Source: Lactuca virosa
Taxonomy: Eukaryota > Streptophyta > Magnoliopsida > Asterales > Asteraceae
Direction of reading: 5' to 3'
DNA: 64,000 bases
Assembly (NCBI GenBank): GCA_928212115.1
Contig: CAKMRJ010005634.1
Coordinates: 250,218,732-250,282,731, forward strand
A program made the translations under genes and the position numbers. The notes beneath the pieces are model-generated. The model did not search any database. It worked only from the letters and a program-made list of their open reading frames with translations, and had not been told where the DNA came from. Shown in pieces: positions 1-11,655 of this stretch. How positions within the stretch are numbered: position 1 is the stretch's first letter; each line of letters opens with the position of its first letter.

Positions 1-1608
1 CAATATCACTTTAATATGACTCTTGAGCATACTGGACCTTTCATTTACATCATTATTCCACACTAGGGTTCTTGACCCTCTACACAATTTCATCACTTTT
101 ACATGAAATTAGCAAGCAATAAGAGTGATTACCTCAATTTAGATGCAAAGAGGATCATTTTATACAACCTCCTTCCAATTCCCCTTTTATTTGATGTGGT
201 TTAGCTCCATAATTGTTAAGGGTTTGTACCACCTGGTCTCTGAGTGGGATAAAAATCACAACTTGACCTTTAAAACCCATATTTTTTTTAAATCTGCACC
301 GCTTCCGTATCGTGGTTCCATTTTGTCGTGTCGCAGTTTCACAACATTTTTATCTTAACTTCGGATGACACTAACTTCTTCATCCGAACTCGGATTTCGA
401 TGTTCTTTATATCCGTGCGTTTGTATTTAAGTAAAATACACCTTTCTTTTACATTTCTTTTGCTAAAAGAAATTATATTTTTATTTATAATCCCATATAC
501 CAAAGGGTATACGTTATTCATCCCTTAAAACTATACACAAACTCATACTTTACATCTGCATATTTTATACTTTAGAAAAATACACGACTTAATCCCTTTA
601 TACCATCAATAGAGATATTACACCCTTCTTAATATATATGTTATAAGAAACCGGTGGGAGAGAGAGAGAGGGAGAGAGAGATAGAGAGAGAGAATAAGGG
701 AAGGATATAGATAGAGAACTAGGAAGAAGAGAGATGCATATATGTGTCGTTTAAATGCTCTGATTGAAGATAATAATGAGAGGCTCCAATTATATAAGTG
801 GATGATAGTTACAGATCGAGAGTGAGAGGATCCAGTTAGATGAGCGACATTCTGATTGGTGTTCGACGACGGCAGAGGTTCGAATGGTGGGGAAGAGAGA
901 TGGCGGCACAAATTCCGGCTGCAAACGGAAACGTTGAGAAAGATGTTAAATCGATGAGGGATAGAGAGGCTATAAGTTTTTTCTAAAATCTACTATGGTG
1001 TAATACTTGGTACTCTTCCAAGCTAATACTTTATCATTCAGAAAAATCACAAAATTCCGACTGCTAAAGGAATTGACTTTTTTTAGTGTGGAAATTAGCA
1101 TCATTGTAACCTTTACATTGATCTTTTCCATACTAAGATCATATCCCTTGTCCTCCTGGGACACAAAGGAACATATTCAAATTCGATTCATTGATTCTTG
1201 CCAAGTTAATATGATCCGACATGTCATGCTCGAGGCATACGAGTCATCAAATTTGCTATATGTCATGACATACATGATCCATCCCATATAGTAGAAGCAT
1301 CTGGGATACGAATCATTTCTTCTAGCTTAATACTATGATAATGGAGATGCTTAATGTCATGCCATACATTAAGAACTATTTCAATTTTTTTCAAGATTTC
1401 ATGTAGTTTGCCTTAACCTAATGAATTACTCATTACTTTCAGTACATGCGTTTTTTCTCCAATGTGTCTCAAGTGAAACAATTTCTAAAACAAAGCCAAG
1501 ATTTTACACTTGCTACTTTAGAACATTGTTTCCTACGAATTGGATATTATCCAAATATATAACAAGGGTGACAATAGTATTCCCACTAGCATTGACATGT
1601 ATACATGC

Positions 1609-1613
<5 letters not shown>
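1..1613. other. Intergenic/degraded repeat DNA, no gene seen
   Basis: I see no convincing gene here; the short ORFs lack recognisable domains. Positions about 656-695 are a GA-rich simple tract. Around 345-415 there is one copy of a phrase (ACTTCTTCATCCGAACTCGG followed by GTTCTTTATAT) that recurs in tandem in the U3 of the gypsy LTRs further right, so this stretch probably holds an eroded LTR of that kind. No LTR ends or TSD could be defined. Confidence 0.5.

Positions 1614-1677
<64 letters not shown>
1614..1677. repeat. Compound microsatellite (TA)n(TG)n
   Basis: About 21 TA units are followed by about 10 TG units. A second (AT)n(GT)n tract of the same compound type lies at 60558-60650. 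Confidence 0.95.
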
Positions 1678-2085
1678 ATATATATACAAGGCTTATCTTC
1701 GTTTCTCGAAATTCAAACTCCTTGAACTTTCTCATTGAAACAAAAATCCCAATTGCTCCCACATGTTTTGACAAACCCTATGTTCCATCTTCGTTTCTCT
1801 AAATTCAAACATTTTAAATTTTGTCATTGAAGCTAATATTCTGTTTTGTGAGATTCTTGTTTGTTCATAAATGAACTTCATAAGCTTACACATTCTTCAC
1901 AACCCATTTTGGTTTGACTATGTGTTTATTCACCTCCATATTTTGTTATCTTCTTGAAGATACACTATCGCTTATGGTTTTATGGTAAATTGTTTGATCA
2001 ACCAACTTTTTTAGACTTAAATGGAATGATTCTCGCTCCCCATGTCATCCTTCAATCTTGCAACCTTTTAGGGCCTTATATAGCT
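1678..2085. other. No gene recognised
   Basis: This lies downstream, in sense, of the copia remnant at 2086-2654, where RT would be expected. I could not find RT motifs in any frame, so the pol gene is truncated or eroded beyond recognition here. Confidence 0.4.
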
Positions 2086-2654
2086 TCAGATAGTTGGCAT
2101 ACTCTGATTGTTATTTATCAATGACCCATTTACCTCAGTAATATAAAATAATAGGTAAATGAAATCATCTATCAAGTCTATTAGGAAGAGTTGGAGGTAT
2201 GTCTCAATAGCTCTTTCAAACTCAAACTGAAAGCTAGTACCAACTTTAGGTTGTCCGTTAGTTAACTCTTGAATCTTATCAAGATCAGTGTGGCTCCCAC
2301 TAGCTCTTTTGGATATTAGCTCTCTCTCTTGGAAGAATTCACTTTGAGAAACAAACCTTTTTTTCTCAAAACAATTACTCAATAGTCTTTTTGGGATGTC
2401 CAACAAGATAACACTTCTCTCATCCTATGTCCTAGATTATCAAGTGCTTCACGAAGAACATAAGCCTCATAATCGTAGATTTCTATATGTGCCAGTGATG
2501 GATAGATCCTTACTCCACATTTTAGAGATTGTCTCAGAAAAACCCTTTTTAGTTGGTGTAAGATCAAGTATTCTAATAACACGTATTCATGGTACAATTC
2601 ATGAACTGTTGGTAAGCATAATACGACTCATCAAGTATAAAATCAAACAATGAT
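2086..2654 (-). pseudogene. Degraded Ty1/copia integrase C-terminal part
   Basis: Reading leftwards on the minus strand, broken frames keep the order of the end of a copia integrase. A stretch like the copia LNxxPTK segment comes first, then IEIYDYEAYVLRE, which resembles the usual (I/V)WGCEAYVRRE. Next comes a short run resembling the FVGYP segment, then KKRFVSQSEFFQERELISK, matching the usual RRGVFLEKEFLSK region, and finally an acidic DLDKIQE linker. The integrase catalytic core and RT are not seen. The pattern of matches, not any single residue, supports the call. It is much older than the copia element at 45456-51270, which has the same segments in clean form. Confidence 0.6.
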
Positions 2655-3555
2655 TTTTTTTCTCTATCTAACACTCCCTGCGATAGTGTTCTGGCAACTC
2701 ATGAAACTTTTTTCACAGTTTCTTAGATCATCGATGTGGTTTACACTAAGATGCTTGTATTCCCTATAGGATCTGAGTATCTCATTCTATTGCCCAATTG
2801 ACCCTTAGTTTCGATTCACAAGAGCTATGAACACCTAAAAGGTTCCAGACTCACGTTTATACGAAGTTGGTCATGTATTGTGGTTAATCTGAATGGATTT
2901 TTTTAGTATAACTAATTCCAACAAATATTCACATCACACAGTGATGCAAAATATCATCAATCTTGATAAAAATGATCCTCATTAATCATAAGACTTGAGG
3001 TCGAATGACTTCCAAAAGCCCATCCAACTGGATCTTTGGTAATGTAATTGTTACTCATATCAATGATACTATGATTTCACAAGAACATTTTATCCAAACT
3101 TTTTGATGTATTTAAATTAGAACGCATTATGTATAATCTGGACGGACCATTAGTCAAGATTAATCTCAACATGCCATGAAACTCCTTTATGAACATTTTC
3201 TAGTTGTTAATATCAAAATTAGCGTGAACTAATTATACGTACATGTCATCTAATTGACTATGGTAGCAATAATTAGCTCATAGCTTAATGAAATTCCATT
3301 TTACTTTAATAGGTTAATTTGATAACTATATTTAATAGTTTTGGAATGTAGTGGTTGGAGGAATCTTAGGAGGAGCTTTATCTAAGGCATAATCTCTCTA
3401 TTCATAAATGATAACCTTTCCCAAACTATGAATTTGGAGTAGATTGATTTATCTTATAGATATCTTTCAATCTCAATTTCAATCTTATTTGTTTTATTAA
3501 TCTTTAAAATAACTTTTAACCCTAATGAATTATTTCAAAGGTTAGGATCCATATG
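2655..3555. other. No gene recognised; AT-rich
   Basis: About 0.9 kb without a coding signal in six frames. It may be untranslated retroelement or host intergenic DNA. It ends where the integrase of element B is cut off at about 3556. Confidence 0.4.
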
Positions 3556-4418
3556 ACCAAAATCAAATAGGGATGGAGTGGACACTCTTGGTCAATCTAT
3601 AAACAATGACCCAAATCAAATCCACCCTGGGTGCCGTCCTCGGTAGCTTGGTAATAAAATTCATGACGATATGCTCATATTTCCACATTGAATGTCCAAT
3701 GGCTGCAACTTGGCGTGAGGCCTTTGATGTTTGGCGTTGACCCTTCAGCAGGTCAAACACCTCTCCACATACCAAGCTATGTCCCGCTTCATGCAGGGCC
3801 ACCAATAATCCAATCTTGGGTCTCTATACATCTTCGTCGCACCAGGGTGAATCAAGAACTTTGATTTATGAGTCTCCTCTATCAAAGTCTGTCGAGTACT
3901 GCCTAGATAAGGAACCCTAATCCTTATGTGAAAAGTCAATAATCCCCGAAAATCATAATTGAAAGAGGAAACCTACCCCACAATCCTCTCACTCTTCCGA
4001 TGTTCTTCATTCATTGCCTCTAACTATGCATCCCTGATCTTCTCCAACAGCGGAGTAACAACGGTCATCCTCAAACATAAAGCTCTGATAGGAGAACTAG
4101 TCATCTTGTGACTCAAGGCATTAGCCACCACATTGGCCTTTACATAATGATATAAGATCTCACAATCATAGTCTTTCACTACATCAAGCCACCTGCGGTG
4201 CCTCATATTCGGATTTAGATGATCCATCAAATATCTCAAGCTCTTGTGATCTATGTAAATGGTACAATGAACCCCATACAAGTAGTGGCACCAAATATTG
4301 AGGGAAAATACCACTAAACCCAACTCTAAATCATACGTATGATAGTTCGCATCATGAGGCTTTAACTATCTTGAAGCATACGTGATCACATCGCCCCTCT
4401 GCATAAGCAGTCCTCCTA
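3556..4418 (-). pseudogene. Element B RNase H and integrase remnant
   Basis: Reading leftwards from 4418, the RNase H domain continues with ITYASR, then DLELGLVVFSLNIWCHYLYG, DHKSLRYLMD and ANVVANALS. The linker follows, then the integrase zinc region (IHPGATKMYRD, YWWPCMKRD, CLTC). The catalytic-core start is MNFITKLPRTAP and WVIVYRLTKS. Reading stops at about 3556, so the two later catalytic residues and the C-terminal domain are missing. Frames change at least twice (about 4020 and 3750). It resembles the P1 integrase but is clearly more decayed. Confidence 0.8.
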
Positions 4419-5061
4419 TGTCACACCCCAAACCAAAATGGCGGAAACATTAGGGGGTGGATGACTTCACGTAGTATCATAACAATTGAATATTTGTAAA
4501 GAAAGTAACCCAACCATCATAAATATAATAAAAGTTACATCGTTGCATGTAATACATGTTTCAAAAGAATATTACAAATATGATGATTTAAAATGTTTTG
4601 ATAACAGACGCCTTAGCGTTCCTTCTCCAAAAGCTGATGGTTACCTGTATTACTGATTCCCTGAGAAATACAAGTAGTTTTGAAAAAGTGTCAACAATTA
4701 AGTTGGTGAGTTCATAAGCGTTTTTGTACTAAAATCCATATGTCTTTCGGTAAAAATGATTGAACGTGTTTTCCAGAAAATCCAATATTTTCTATGTATG
4801 CGTGATAGTTTGAAAAAGTACCAAGGCTGGAATGCAATAGTATCTTTCATGCTAAAATGGTGATAGTGAATTTATACATATATAATGTAACACTGAATGC
4901 ATTTAAGAGTCTCGTAAATCAAAGTATTTCGATATTCCATGTGAGATTTATAACCATGCTATTGACCCAGACTGCCTGTAACAACGTTCTTCAGGCGTTG
5001 CAGTGTTATGACGTTTGTCACCCCAGACCTGCCGGTCTAACTGTAGCTAACAGTTTAGGTG

Positions 5062-5090
5062 CGGGATTGTCAATCCCGTATAGATCTATA
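5062..5090. promoter_or_regulatory. Two-palindrome block in LTR of element A
   Basis: CGGGATTG-T-CAATCCCG (5062-5078, perfect 8 bp arms, 1 nt spacer) is followed directly by the perfect 12 bp palindrome TATAGATCTATA (5079-5090). It lies downstream of the TATA box in sense, so it should be transcribed. The same pair recurs at 13519-13547, 55824-55851 and about 53012-53039. Function unknown. Confidence 0.8.
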
Positions 5091-5743
5091 CACAAGTATC
5101 ACGCTCTCCCTACAAGAGATTATGGTTTATAATACAGGACTTGAAATGCGTACTTGAGAGTACGGTGAAGCCGGATGTCTCACAAAACTTAGTATCAATA
5201 GATTTACGGAATGAAAAGTCCACATTTCTTGTAAATGAAAGTATTTCCTTTTTATCGTGTTTATGAAAAGATGTCATGAATAACTTGTAAACTATACCCA
5301 TTATAGTTTTTCAAAAGTGTGTTCCATTTGGTGATAAAAACTTGACGTAATACCAACTTTGCATGTAAAGTGTAACGTTAGTATTAATGTTGTTTAACAG
5401 ATGTAAGTAAAATATTCGAAACCATATAAAACGGTGCGTATTTGAACATAAGATTTTCTCGTGTTTCACTTGTATTCCCCCCCCCCCCTAAAACATGAAA
5501 AAGACGTGAAAATGTAGGGGTATGAACTCACCTGGAAAGTGTGATGATTTGATGGAAACGAGACTTTACTCGGGTAGCACTTCGACCGGGAAATGGTAAG
5601 TTTCTTGGGATTCTCGGAGCTTCGGACCTTCGTCGGAACTTGGATATGTAACCGGGGTGTCGGGGTCGTCTCGGGATGCTAAACGTAGAGTAGAAGTGAG
5701 AGAGAAGAGGGAAATGAGCAAGGAAAGTCGGAACCCTCGCACC

Positions 5744-5753
5744 CTTTATATAG
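5744..5753 (-). promoter_or_regulatory. TATA box, 3' LTR of element A
   Basis: The minus strand reads CTATATAAAG within GCCCCTATATAAAGGGTG, a canonical plant TATA box. The palindromes at 5770-5907 lie immediately upstream in sense. Confidence 0.85.
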
Positions 5754-5769
5754 GGGCTGGTCATGGCGC

Positions 5770-5907
5770 GAACGCGGGGCGTTCCTGCTGGGTACGCAGG
5801 GTGTTCCCCTGAACGCAGCGCGTTCTGAAGCTATATTACGTCATTGCTTACGAACCTCGGATGGGATGGCGAAGAGTCAGTTCTGCGAGCACGAACGCGG
5901 CGCGTTC
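5770..5907. promoter_or_regulatory. Three GAACGC-N3-GCGTTC palindromes upstream of TATA
   Basis: Perfect 6 bp arms with a 3 nt spacer occur at 5770-5784, 5811-5825 and 5893-5907, with a partial copy at about 5792-5806. They start about 17 bp upstream of the TATA box in sense. In the other LTR (14228-14242, 14269-14283, 14351-14365) the arms are intact although one spacer differs (GGC versus GAT). Confidence 0.85.
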
Positions 5908-5952
5908 CTTCGGACCCGCCTCGAAGTGTGTGCCCAAAACTTGTAAAATCCG

Positions 5953-6600
5953 TAACTTTCGCGTACGAGCTCCGTTTTTGACGTTCTTTATATGCACGCG
6001 AAGGTGAGAATATACTCTACAACTCTCGTTTAGACTTCATCGGCTAATTTTGAATTTATTTTTAATAATATATTTTTAACAGGCCGGGACTGGAAAAGTC
6101 CGTTAAAAATCCATAACTTCTTCATCTGACGTCCGTTTTCGTCTGTCTTTTTACCGTTGTACTACTATTGTGAGACCTTCAATTCTCGTTTAGGTTGTGT
6201 CGGCTAAAAATCGCTCGATCTTTATTTCGAGTTTTTAGCTGTCTACTGTGTTCCGAAACTTAGAAAAATCATAACTTCCTCATACGAAGTCAGATTTGGG
6301 CGTTCTTTTTATGTATGCTCACGGTTTAACATAATCTACGACTTTCGTTTAGATACCTAAGGCTAAAAAGTATTTTATTGAAGTTTCACTTTTTACGCTT
6401 AACAGTGTTTTACCGGTTGTGTCGCGGATTTTCGATTGGTCATAACTTCTTCGTTATAACTCGGATTTGAGTGTTCTTTATATATTTGGAAACCTTGACA
6501 ATATATCTAACATTTTATGCAACCCAAATGAGACTTTAGAACACTTCATTTTTGACGCCATTTATTACATCAAAAATAGTTTAATATTATTTGACTTTTT
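5953..6600. repeat. U3 tandem module, 4 diverged copies of about 160 bp
   Basis: The phrase TAACTT followed by a GAACTCCGATTTTG-like stretch, GTTCTTTATA, CTCGTTTAG and CGGCTAAAA recurs. Anchors are at 5953, 6114, 6272 and 6444, spaced 161, 158 and 172 bp. Copies differ substantially, so this is old. It occupies most of U3, upstream of the TATA box. The same module occurs in the LTRs of F and D. Confidence 0.75.
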
Positions 6601-6636
6601 GAACATTACATTGACTCGAAATATCGGGTTGTCACA

Positions 6637-6650
6637 TCATCCCCCGTTAG
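6637..6650 (-). other. Polypurine tract of element A
   Basis: Directly next to the inner end of the 3' LTR, the minus strand reads AACGGGGGATGA, a purine run in the right place to prime plus-strand synthesis. Confidence 0.8.
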
Positions 6651-6687
6651 AGGGAATTTCGTCCCGAAATTTAATCTAAGACAGAGT

Positions 6688-8289
6688 TTATGGACTAGGA
6701 AAAAGATGTGGGTACTTTTGTTTCATCTGATCCTCGCGTTCCCAGGTGTATTCAGGTCCTCGCTTGGCATTCCAACGAACCTTCACAATGGGTATGCGGC
6801 TTTGTTTAGTTCTTTTAATTTCCCGATCCATGATCTCTACTGGCTCTTCTACGAAGTGGAGACTCTCGTTGATTTCAATTTCGTCCAGAGGGATGACGAG
6901 GGTCTCATCGGATAAGCACTTCTTTAGGTTTGACACGTGAAAGGTAGGGTGTACGTTATTGAGTTCCTGCGGTAATCGAAGTTTTTACGCTACCGGGCCG
7001 ATCCTGGCAAGGATCTCGAATGGTCCGATATACCTTGGGTTTAGTTTCCCACGCTTCCCGAAACGTATTAATCCCTTCCAGGGTGAGACTTTTAGTAGTA
7101 CCCGGTCCCCAACCTGGAATTCCAAGGGTTTCCGTCTTTTATCCGCATAACTCTTTTGTCTGTCTCTTGAAGCCTTCAGTTGTTCTCGGATTTGAACAAT
7201 CTTCTTTGTAGTTTCCCTTATGATTTCCAGTCCAGTGAGAGTGTTGTCGGGTATCTGACCTCTTGCTAGTTGCGTGTCACCCACTTCAGCCCAGCACAGA
7301 GGTGATCTGCACTTACGGCCGTAGAGGGCTTCAAATGGAGCAACCTTGATGCTAGTGTGATAGCTATTGTTGTACGAGAACTCAACCAATGGTAAATGGG
7401 TATCCCACGCTTTACCAAAATCGATCACACAAGCTCTTAGCATATCTTCCAAGGTTTGAATGGTTCTCTCACTCTGACCGTCGGTCTGTGGGTGGTAGGC
7501 GGTACTCATGTCTGGCCTCGTTCCTAGAGATTTTTGTAGTGACTGCCAGAACCTCGAGGTGAATCTACTATCTCGGTCCGAGATAATGGATATTGGTACA
7601 CCATGCAGTCGTACAATCTCCCTGATGTATGTTCTAGTTAGTTTCTCCAGCTTATCCGTTTCCTTTATTGGTAGGAAGTGCGCGGATTTGGTTAACCTGT
7701 CGACGATCACCCAGATGGTGTCAAGTCCGCTTGCCGTCTTGGGTAACTTGGTTATGAAATCCATGGTTATCCGCTCCCACTTCCACTCGGGTATTTCCGG
7801 TTGTTGCAATAATCCCGAGGGCTTTTGGTACTCTACCTTGACTTTAGCGCAAGTCAGACATTTACCTACATAGGTAGCGATTTTGGCTTTCATGTTTGGC
7901 CACCAATACAGTTTCTTGAGGTCCAGATACATCTTATCTGAACCGGGGTGTATGGAGTATCGAGTCTTATGGGCTTCATCCATGACAACATCTCTGAATC
8001 CGCCAAACTTCAGCGTCCATATCCGATTCATGAAGTAACGAACTCCGTCATTCTTGACTTCAAGATTCTTATCCATTCCTCTTAAGGCCTCCCCTGCCAC
8101 ATTTTCGGATTTCAAGGCTTCTATTTGAGCTTCCTTGATTTGTGTGGACAGGTGTGAATGGATCGTCATAGTTAAAGATTTCACTCGGCGGCCCGAGTAT
8201 TCCTTTCGGCTGAGGGCATCAGCTACTACATTAGCTTCCCCGGGATGGTAACGAATTTCGCATTCGTAATCGTTTAGTAGTTCTACCAC
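6688..8289 (-). pseudogene. Element A integrase and chromodomain-like C-terminus
   Basis: It begins at the RNase H end (YHPGEANVVADALSRKE) and continues with the integrase zinc domain (HPGSDKMY, YWWPNMK, CLTC). The catalytic core follows (MDFITKLPK, IWVIVDRLTKSAHF, SDRDSRFTSRFW, AYHPQTDGQSERTIQTLEDM), with all three acidic catalytic positions in place. The GPY/F region is RYIGPFEILARIG. A single stop (TAA where Tyr is usual, at about 6983) separates the tail HPTFHVSNLKKCL and the chromodomain-like VKVRWNAKRGPEYTWERED, ending at 6688. Chromodomain tails are known to guide integration to marked chromatin. Without the stop and the frameshift at 8283 this would be one frame with RT. Confidence 0.92.
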
Positions 8290-10316
8290 CGCCTTTGTCT
8301 CATGTTGAGTTCCTTTTGATTGAGGATGTGTTGAAGGCTTTTATGATCGGTGAAGATTGTACATTTCGTGCCGTAGAGATAGTGCCTCCAGATCTTTAGA
8401 GCGAAAACGACTGCTCCTAGCTCGAGATCGTGCGTGGTGTAGTTGACCTCGTGCGTCTTGAGTTGTCTCGAGGCGTATGCGATGACCTTCCCTCGTTGCA
8501 TCAGGACACATCCAAGTCCCTGGTTTGACGCATGACAGTAGACCACAAAGTCTTCTGTTCCTTCTGGCAATGATAATATAGGTGCGCTGCATAGGGCTCG
8601 CTTTAGTGTTTGGAATGCAACGTCTTCTTTTTCTCCCCAGCTGAAGGTTACACCCTTCTGAGTCAGGCTGGTAAGTGGTTCAGCAATCTTCGAGAAGTTT
8701 TGTATGAACCTCCGGTAATGCCCGGCAAGGCCCAAGAATTGTCGGATTTCCGTTGGAGTCCTTGGAGTTGTCCAGTTCTCGATTGCCTTGATTTTGGAAG
8801 GGTCCACGTGTATCCCCTCCTTGCTGACCACGTGACCTAGGAAATCTACTTTCCGAATCCAAAATTCGCACTTTGAGAATTTTGCGTATAGCTTCTCTGT
8901 CCTTAATGTTTCCAAGACCTGTCGGAGGTGTTGGCTATGTTCCTCCTTGCTCCTTGAATAGATGAGTATATCATCTATGAACACGATCACAAATTTGTCC
9001 AGGAAAGGACGACATACTCGGTTCATCAAGTCCATGAACACCGCCGGTGCATTTGTCAATCCAAAGGGCATCACTACAAACTCGTAGTGACCATAGCGAG
9101 TTCGGAATGCCGTTTTGGGAATGTCTCCTTCCAGGACTCGCAGCTGGTGATACCCAGATCTTAAATCGATCTTTGAGAAGTAGCTCGCTCCTTGTAGTTG
9201 GTCGAACAGATCGTCTATGCGTGGTAAGGGATATCGGTTCTTGATCGTGAGTTTGTTCAGTTCCCGGTAATCGATGCACATGCGAAAAGATCCGTCCTTC
9301 TTCTTTACGAATAGGACTGGTGCTCCCCAAGGTGAGAAGCTCGGTCTGATGAACCCTTTGCTTAGAAGCTCGTTCAGTTGGCTGGATAATTCCTGCATTT
9401 CTGCCGGTGCTAGACGGTACGACGATTTTGCTACTGGGGTAGCTCCGGGAATCAAGTCGATCCTGAACTCGACTTGACGTTCTGGTGGGACTCCTGGAAG
9501 ATCTTCAGGGAAAATGTCGGGGAAAATGCAGACTTCCGGAATGTCTTTAATGTCTTTCACTTCTCGTTTCTTGTCTACCACGTGGGCTAGAAAGGCATGA
9601 TATTCTTTGCGAAGGTATTTTCGGGCTTTGACGCAAGAGATGATTTGTAAATTGGTACTGGGTTTGTCCCCATAAATGATAAGAGTTTTGCCGCTTGGCA
9701 GATTAAGGCGAACGGCCCTTTCGTGACAAAGTATATCGGCATGGTGAAGGCTTAACCAGTCCATACCGATGATGACATCAAAACTTCTTATAGTAATCGG
9801 CATTAGATCGATTTGGAACGAGTATTCATTTAAATTTAACGTACAGCCTATGTACATATCGTTTGTGCTTTCCGTTTTACCGTTTGCCATTTCTACTGTA
9901 AATATCTTATTGAGTGCTTGGGGTTTTTGATTAAGTAAGTGTTTGAATTTATGACTCACAAAACTTCTCTCCGCACCACAGTCAAAGAGTATGCATGCAT
10001 AAATGTTGTTGAGGAGAAACGTACCCGTAACCACTGTGGGATCGGCTATTGCCTCGTTCTGCCCTATTGCCAGCACTCTTCCTACACCGCCAACATTCTT
10101 TGCCTTAGGGCAATCCCTCTTGTAGTGCCCAGTTTCCCCACACCCATAACATGCCTGGCTCACTCCAGCACCAGGAACTTGGGTGATTGGTCGCGCCGGT
10201 GCCTTACAGAAACGGGCAGTGTGCCCTTTCCTGTCGCAGTTTTTTACAGTGCATCTCCCGGCAATTCCCGTTGTGATGGTAATTGCATTTGTTGCACTTT
10301 GGTAGGTTCCCAACAT
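8283..10316 (-). pseudogene. Element A protease, RT and RNase H
   Basis: This 677-codon frame starts in the gag zinc knuckles (CYGCGETGHYKRDC, a CX2CX4HX4C motif). The retropepsin has LFDCGAERSFVS, where DSGA is usual, so the catalytic Asp is present but the next residue is changed. RT follows: YRLAPAEMQEL, WGAPVLFVKKKDGSFRMCID, FSKIDLRSGYHQ, VMPFGLTNAP and the intact active site FIDDILIYS. RNase H follows with VYCHASNQGLG, where the first catalytic Asp (usual DAS) is His, then TDHKSLQHIL. It ends RQRRW at 8283 because one base is missing, and the next frame continues at 8289. The His change would inactivate RNase H if it is not a sequencing error. Confidence 0.93.
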
Positions 10317-11273
10317 ATTGTTTTACCGGCGTAGGGGTAACAGGGACAGCAGTGGGGGCAGTAGCAGCATGGACCGCCACTATTTGTTTCTTTGAAGGTT
10401 CTTGCGAAGTTTGACCTTTCCTTTTGTTCCAAAACTTCTTGTTGTTGTTGTTGGCATTGCTGTTATTGTTGTTGCTTCCTTTGATTGGTTTCGGGGCGCG
10501 ACGGTCGTGACATCTTGGCAGACCCCATGATCGACGAGGGACTGTGCCAGTTGTTTGGCACTGTCGAACGTCGTGGGTTTGGAAGCTAGCACACTTCCTC
10601 GAAGCTGGGGCGACAGCCCCCATATATACCTTTCCACCTTCTTGCTTTCTAGGGCCATCATCCCTGGGCAAAGTATTGTCAAATCACTGAACCTATTCGT
10701 ATAGGTTGTGATGTCCGAGCCCACCATAGTCAATCCCCAAAGCTCCTGTTCAAGTTTCTGGATCTCGCCCCTTGGGCAGTACTCTCGCAGTAGCATTTGC
10801 TTCAGGTTCTCCCAACCCATGGAGTTTGCCACCACCAGAGTTAGTGACTTGACGTGGCCATTCCACCACGTTAGGGCTCGTTCGGAGAAAGTACAGGCGG
10901 TAAATTTAACTTTGCTTTCTTCGGGGAATGAGCATATCTCGAACACGGCTTCCGTTTTCTCTATCCATTGGGATAGAGCCATCACTCCCCCAGTTCCATT
11001 AAAGGGGATGAGTTTGCTGTTGGAGAAGTCCTTATAAGTACATTCCCCGGAACGTCCCTGGTTTTGGCCATTAGTAGAGCTATTTATTCCTCCTCCCGAT
11101 CCGTTGTTACTCATTTGTGTCATTGCTGCAGTTACAGCAGCTGTTACAGCAGCCTGAAAGGTAGCAGCATCCATCGACGGAGGTGGTGGTGGAGGTGGTG
11201 TTGGTGCTCCTGTAGTATTGAAGCGTCGAGGATTCTTCTTGGTGGCATGATTCTGCCATAAGTTAAGATACAA
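10204..11273 (-). pseudogene. Element A gag (capsid/nucleocapsid)
   Basis: The likely original start is the ATG at 11248 (MPPRR), which matches the MPQRR start of element F's gag. A base is missing just after it, so the long frame actually opens at 11273. It contains a proline run, an alanine-rich helix and the plant gypsy gag core (LIPFNGTGG, WIEKTEAVFEI, KVKFTACTFSERALTWWNGH, EYCPRGEIQKLEQELWGL, FSDL). A further shift near 10500 leads to an Asn-rich linker, and another near 10250 leads to two zinc knuckles. With at least three frameshifts no full Gag could be made. It sits about 380 bp downstream of the upstream acidic ORF. Confidence 0.88.
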
Positions 11274-11655
11274 ATTTTTGATAAGTCTTCAGAAATGATT
11301 ATGGAAAGTCTTAGTATCATATGCTTTGCGTTCCGAACATTACCGAAATTATTAAGTAAATAGAAACTTTCAATAATAAGTGTATGATTTCCTTAGTATC
11401 TTTAGAACTTAATGGTATACTCAAGGAAATAATAAATGCGTGTCATTCTCATTGATATTAGTATTTGATACAACGATCAGGAAAATTTGACCTTACATGG
11501 GTCTAGGGTACATCAATGATTAAAGGGAAAATTTGACAGCATTTCGAGCCCCCGAATTGTGCACTCACAATCCGTCGGGTTTACCTTAGAAAAAGAAAGA
11601 GTAACACCAACACTTAGTCGATAAGTATATATACAAAGCGCCAGAAGTACGCGCT

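Larger units (their letters stand above)
4419..6636 (-). repeat. 3' LTR of element A (2218 bp)
   Basis: It begins TGTCACACCCC on the plus strand and ends GGGTTGTCACA, giving TG..CA ends. It matches 12874-15097 along its whole length. Sense is the minus strand: U3 is about 6636-5720, the TATA box is at 5744-5753, and R/U5 run left to 4419. A poly-C run of about 10 lies at 5478-5487. Confidence 0.95.

Noticed and set aside
1421..1802. Several ORFs with (IY)n or (HT)n runs
   Set aside because: Translations of the (TA)n(TG)n microsatellite; the same applies to ORFs at 60495-60801.
4857..5132. 91 aa ORF, also found as 125 aa at 13212-13589
   Set aside because: The same sequence appears because it is in both LTRs of element A. 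It is antisense to element transcription, crosses the palindrome block and has no domain features.
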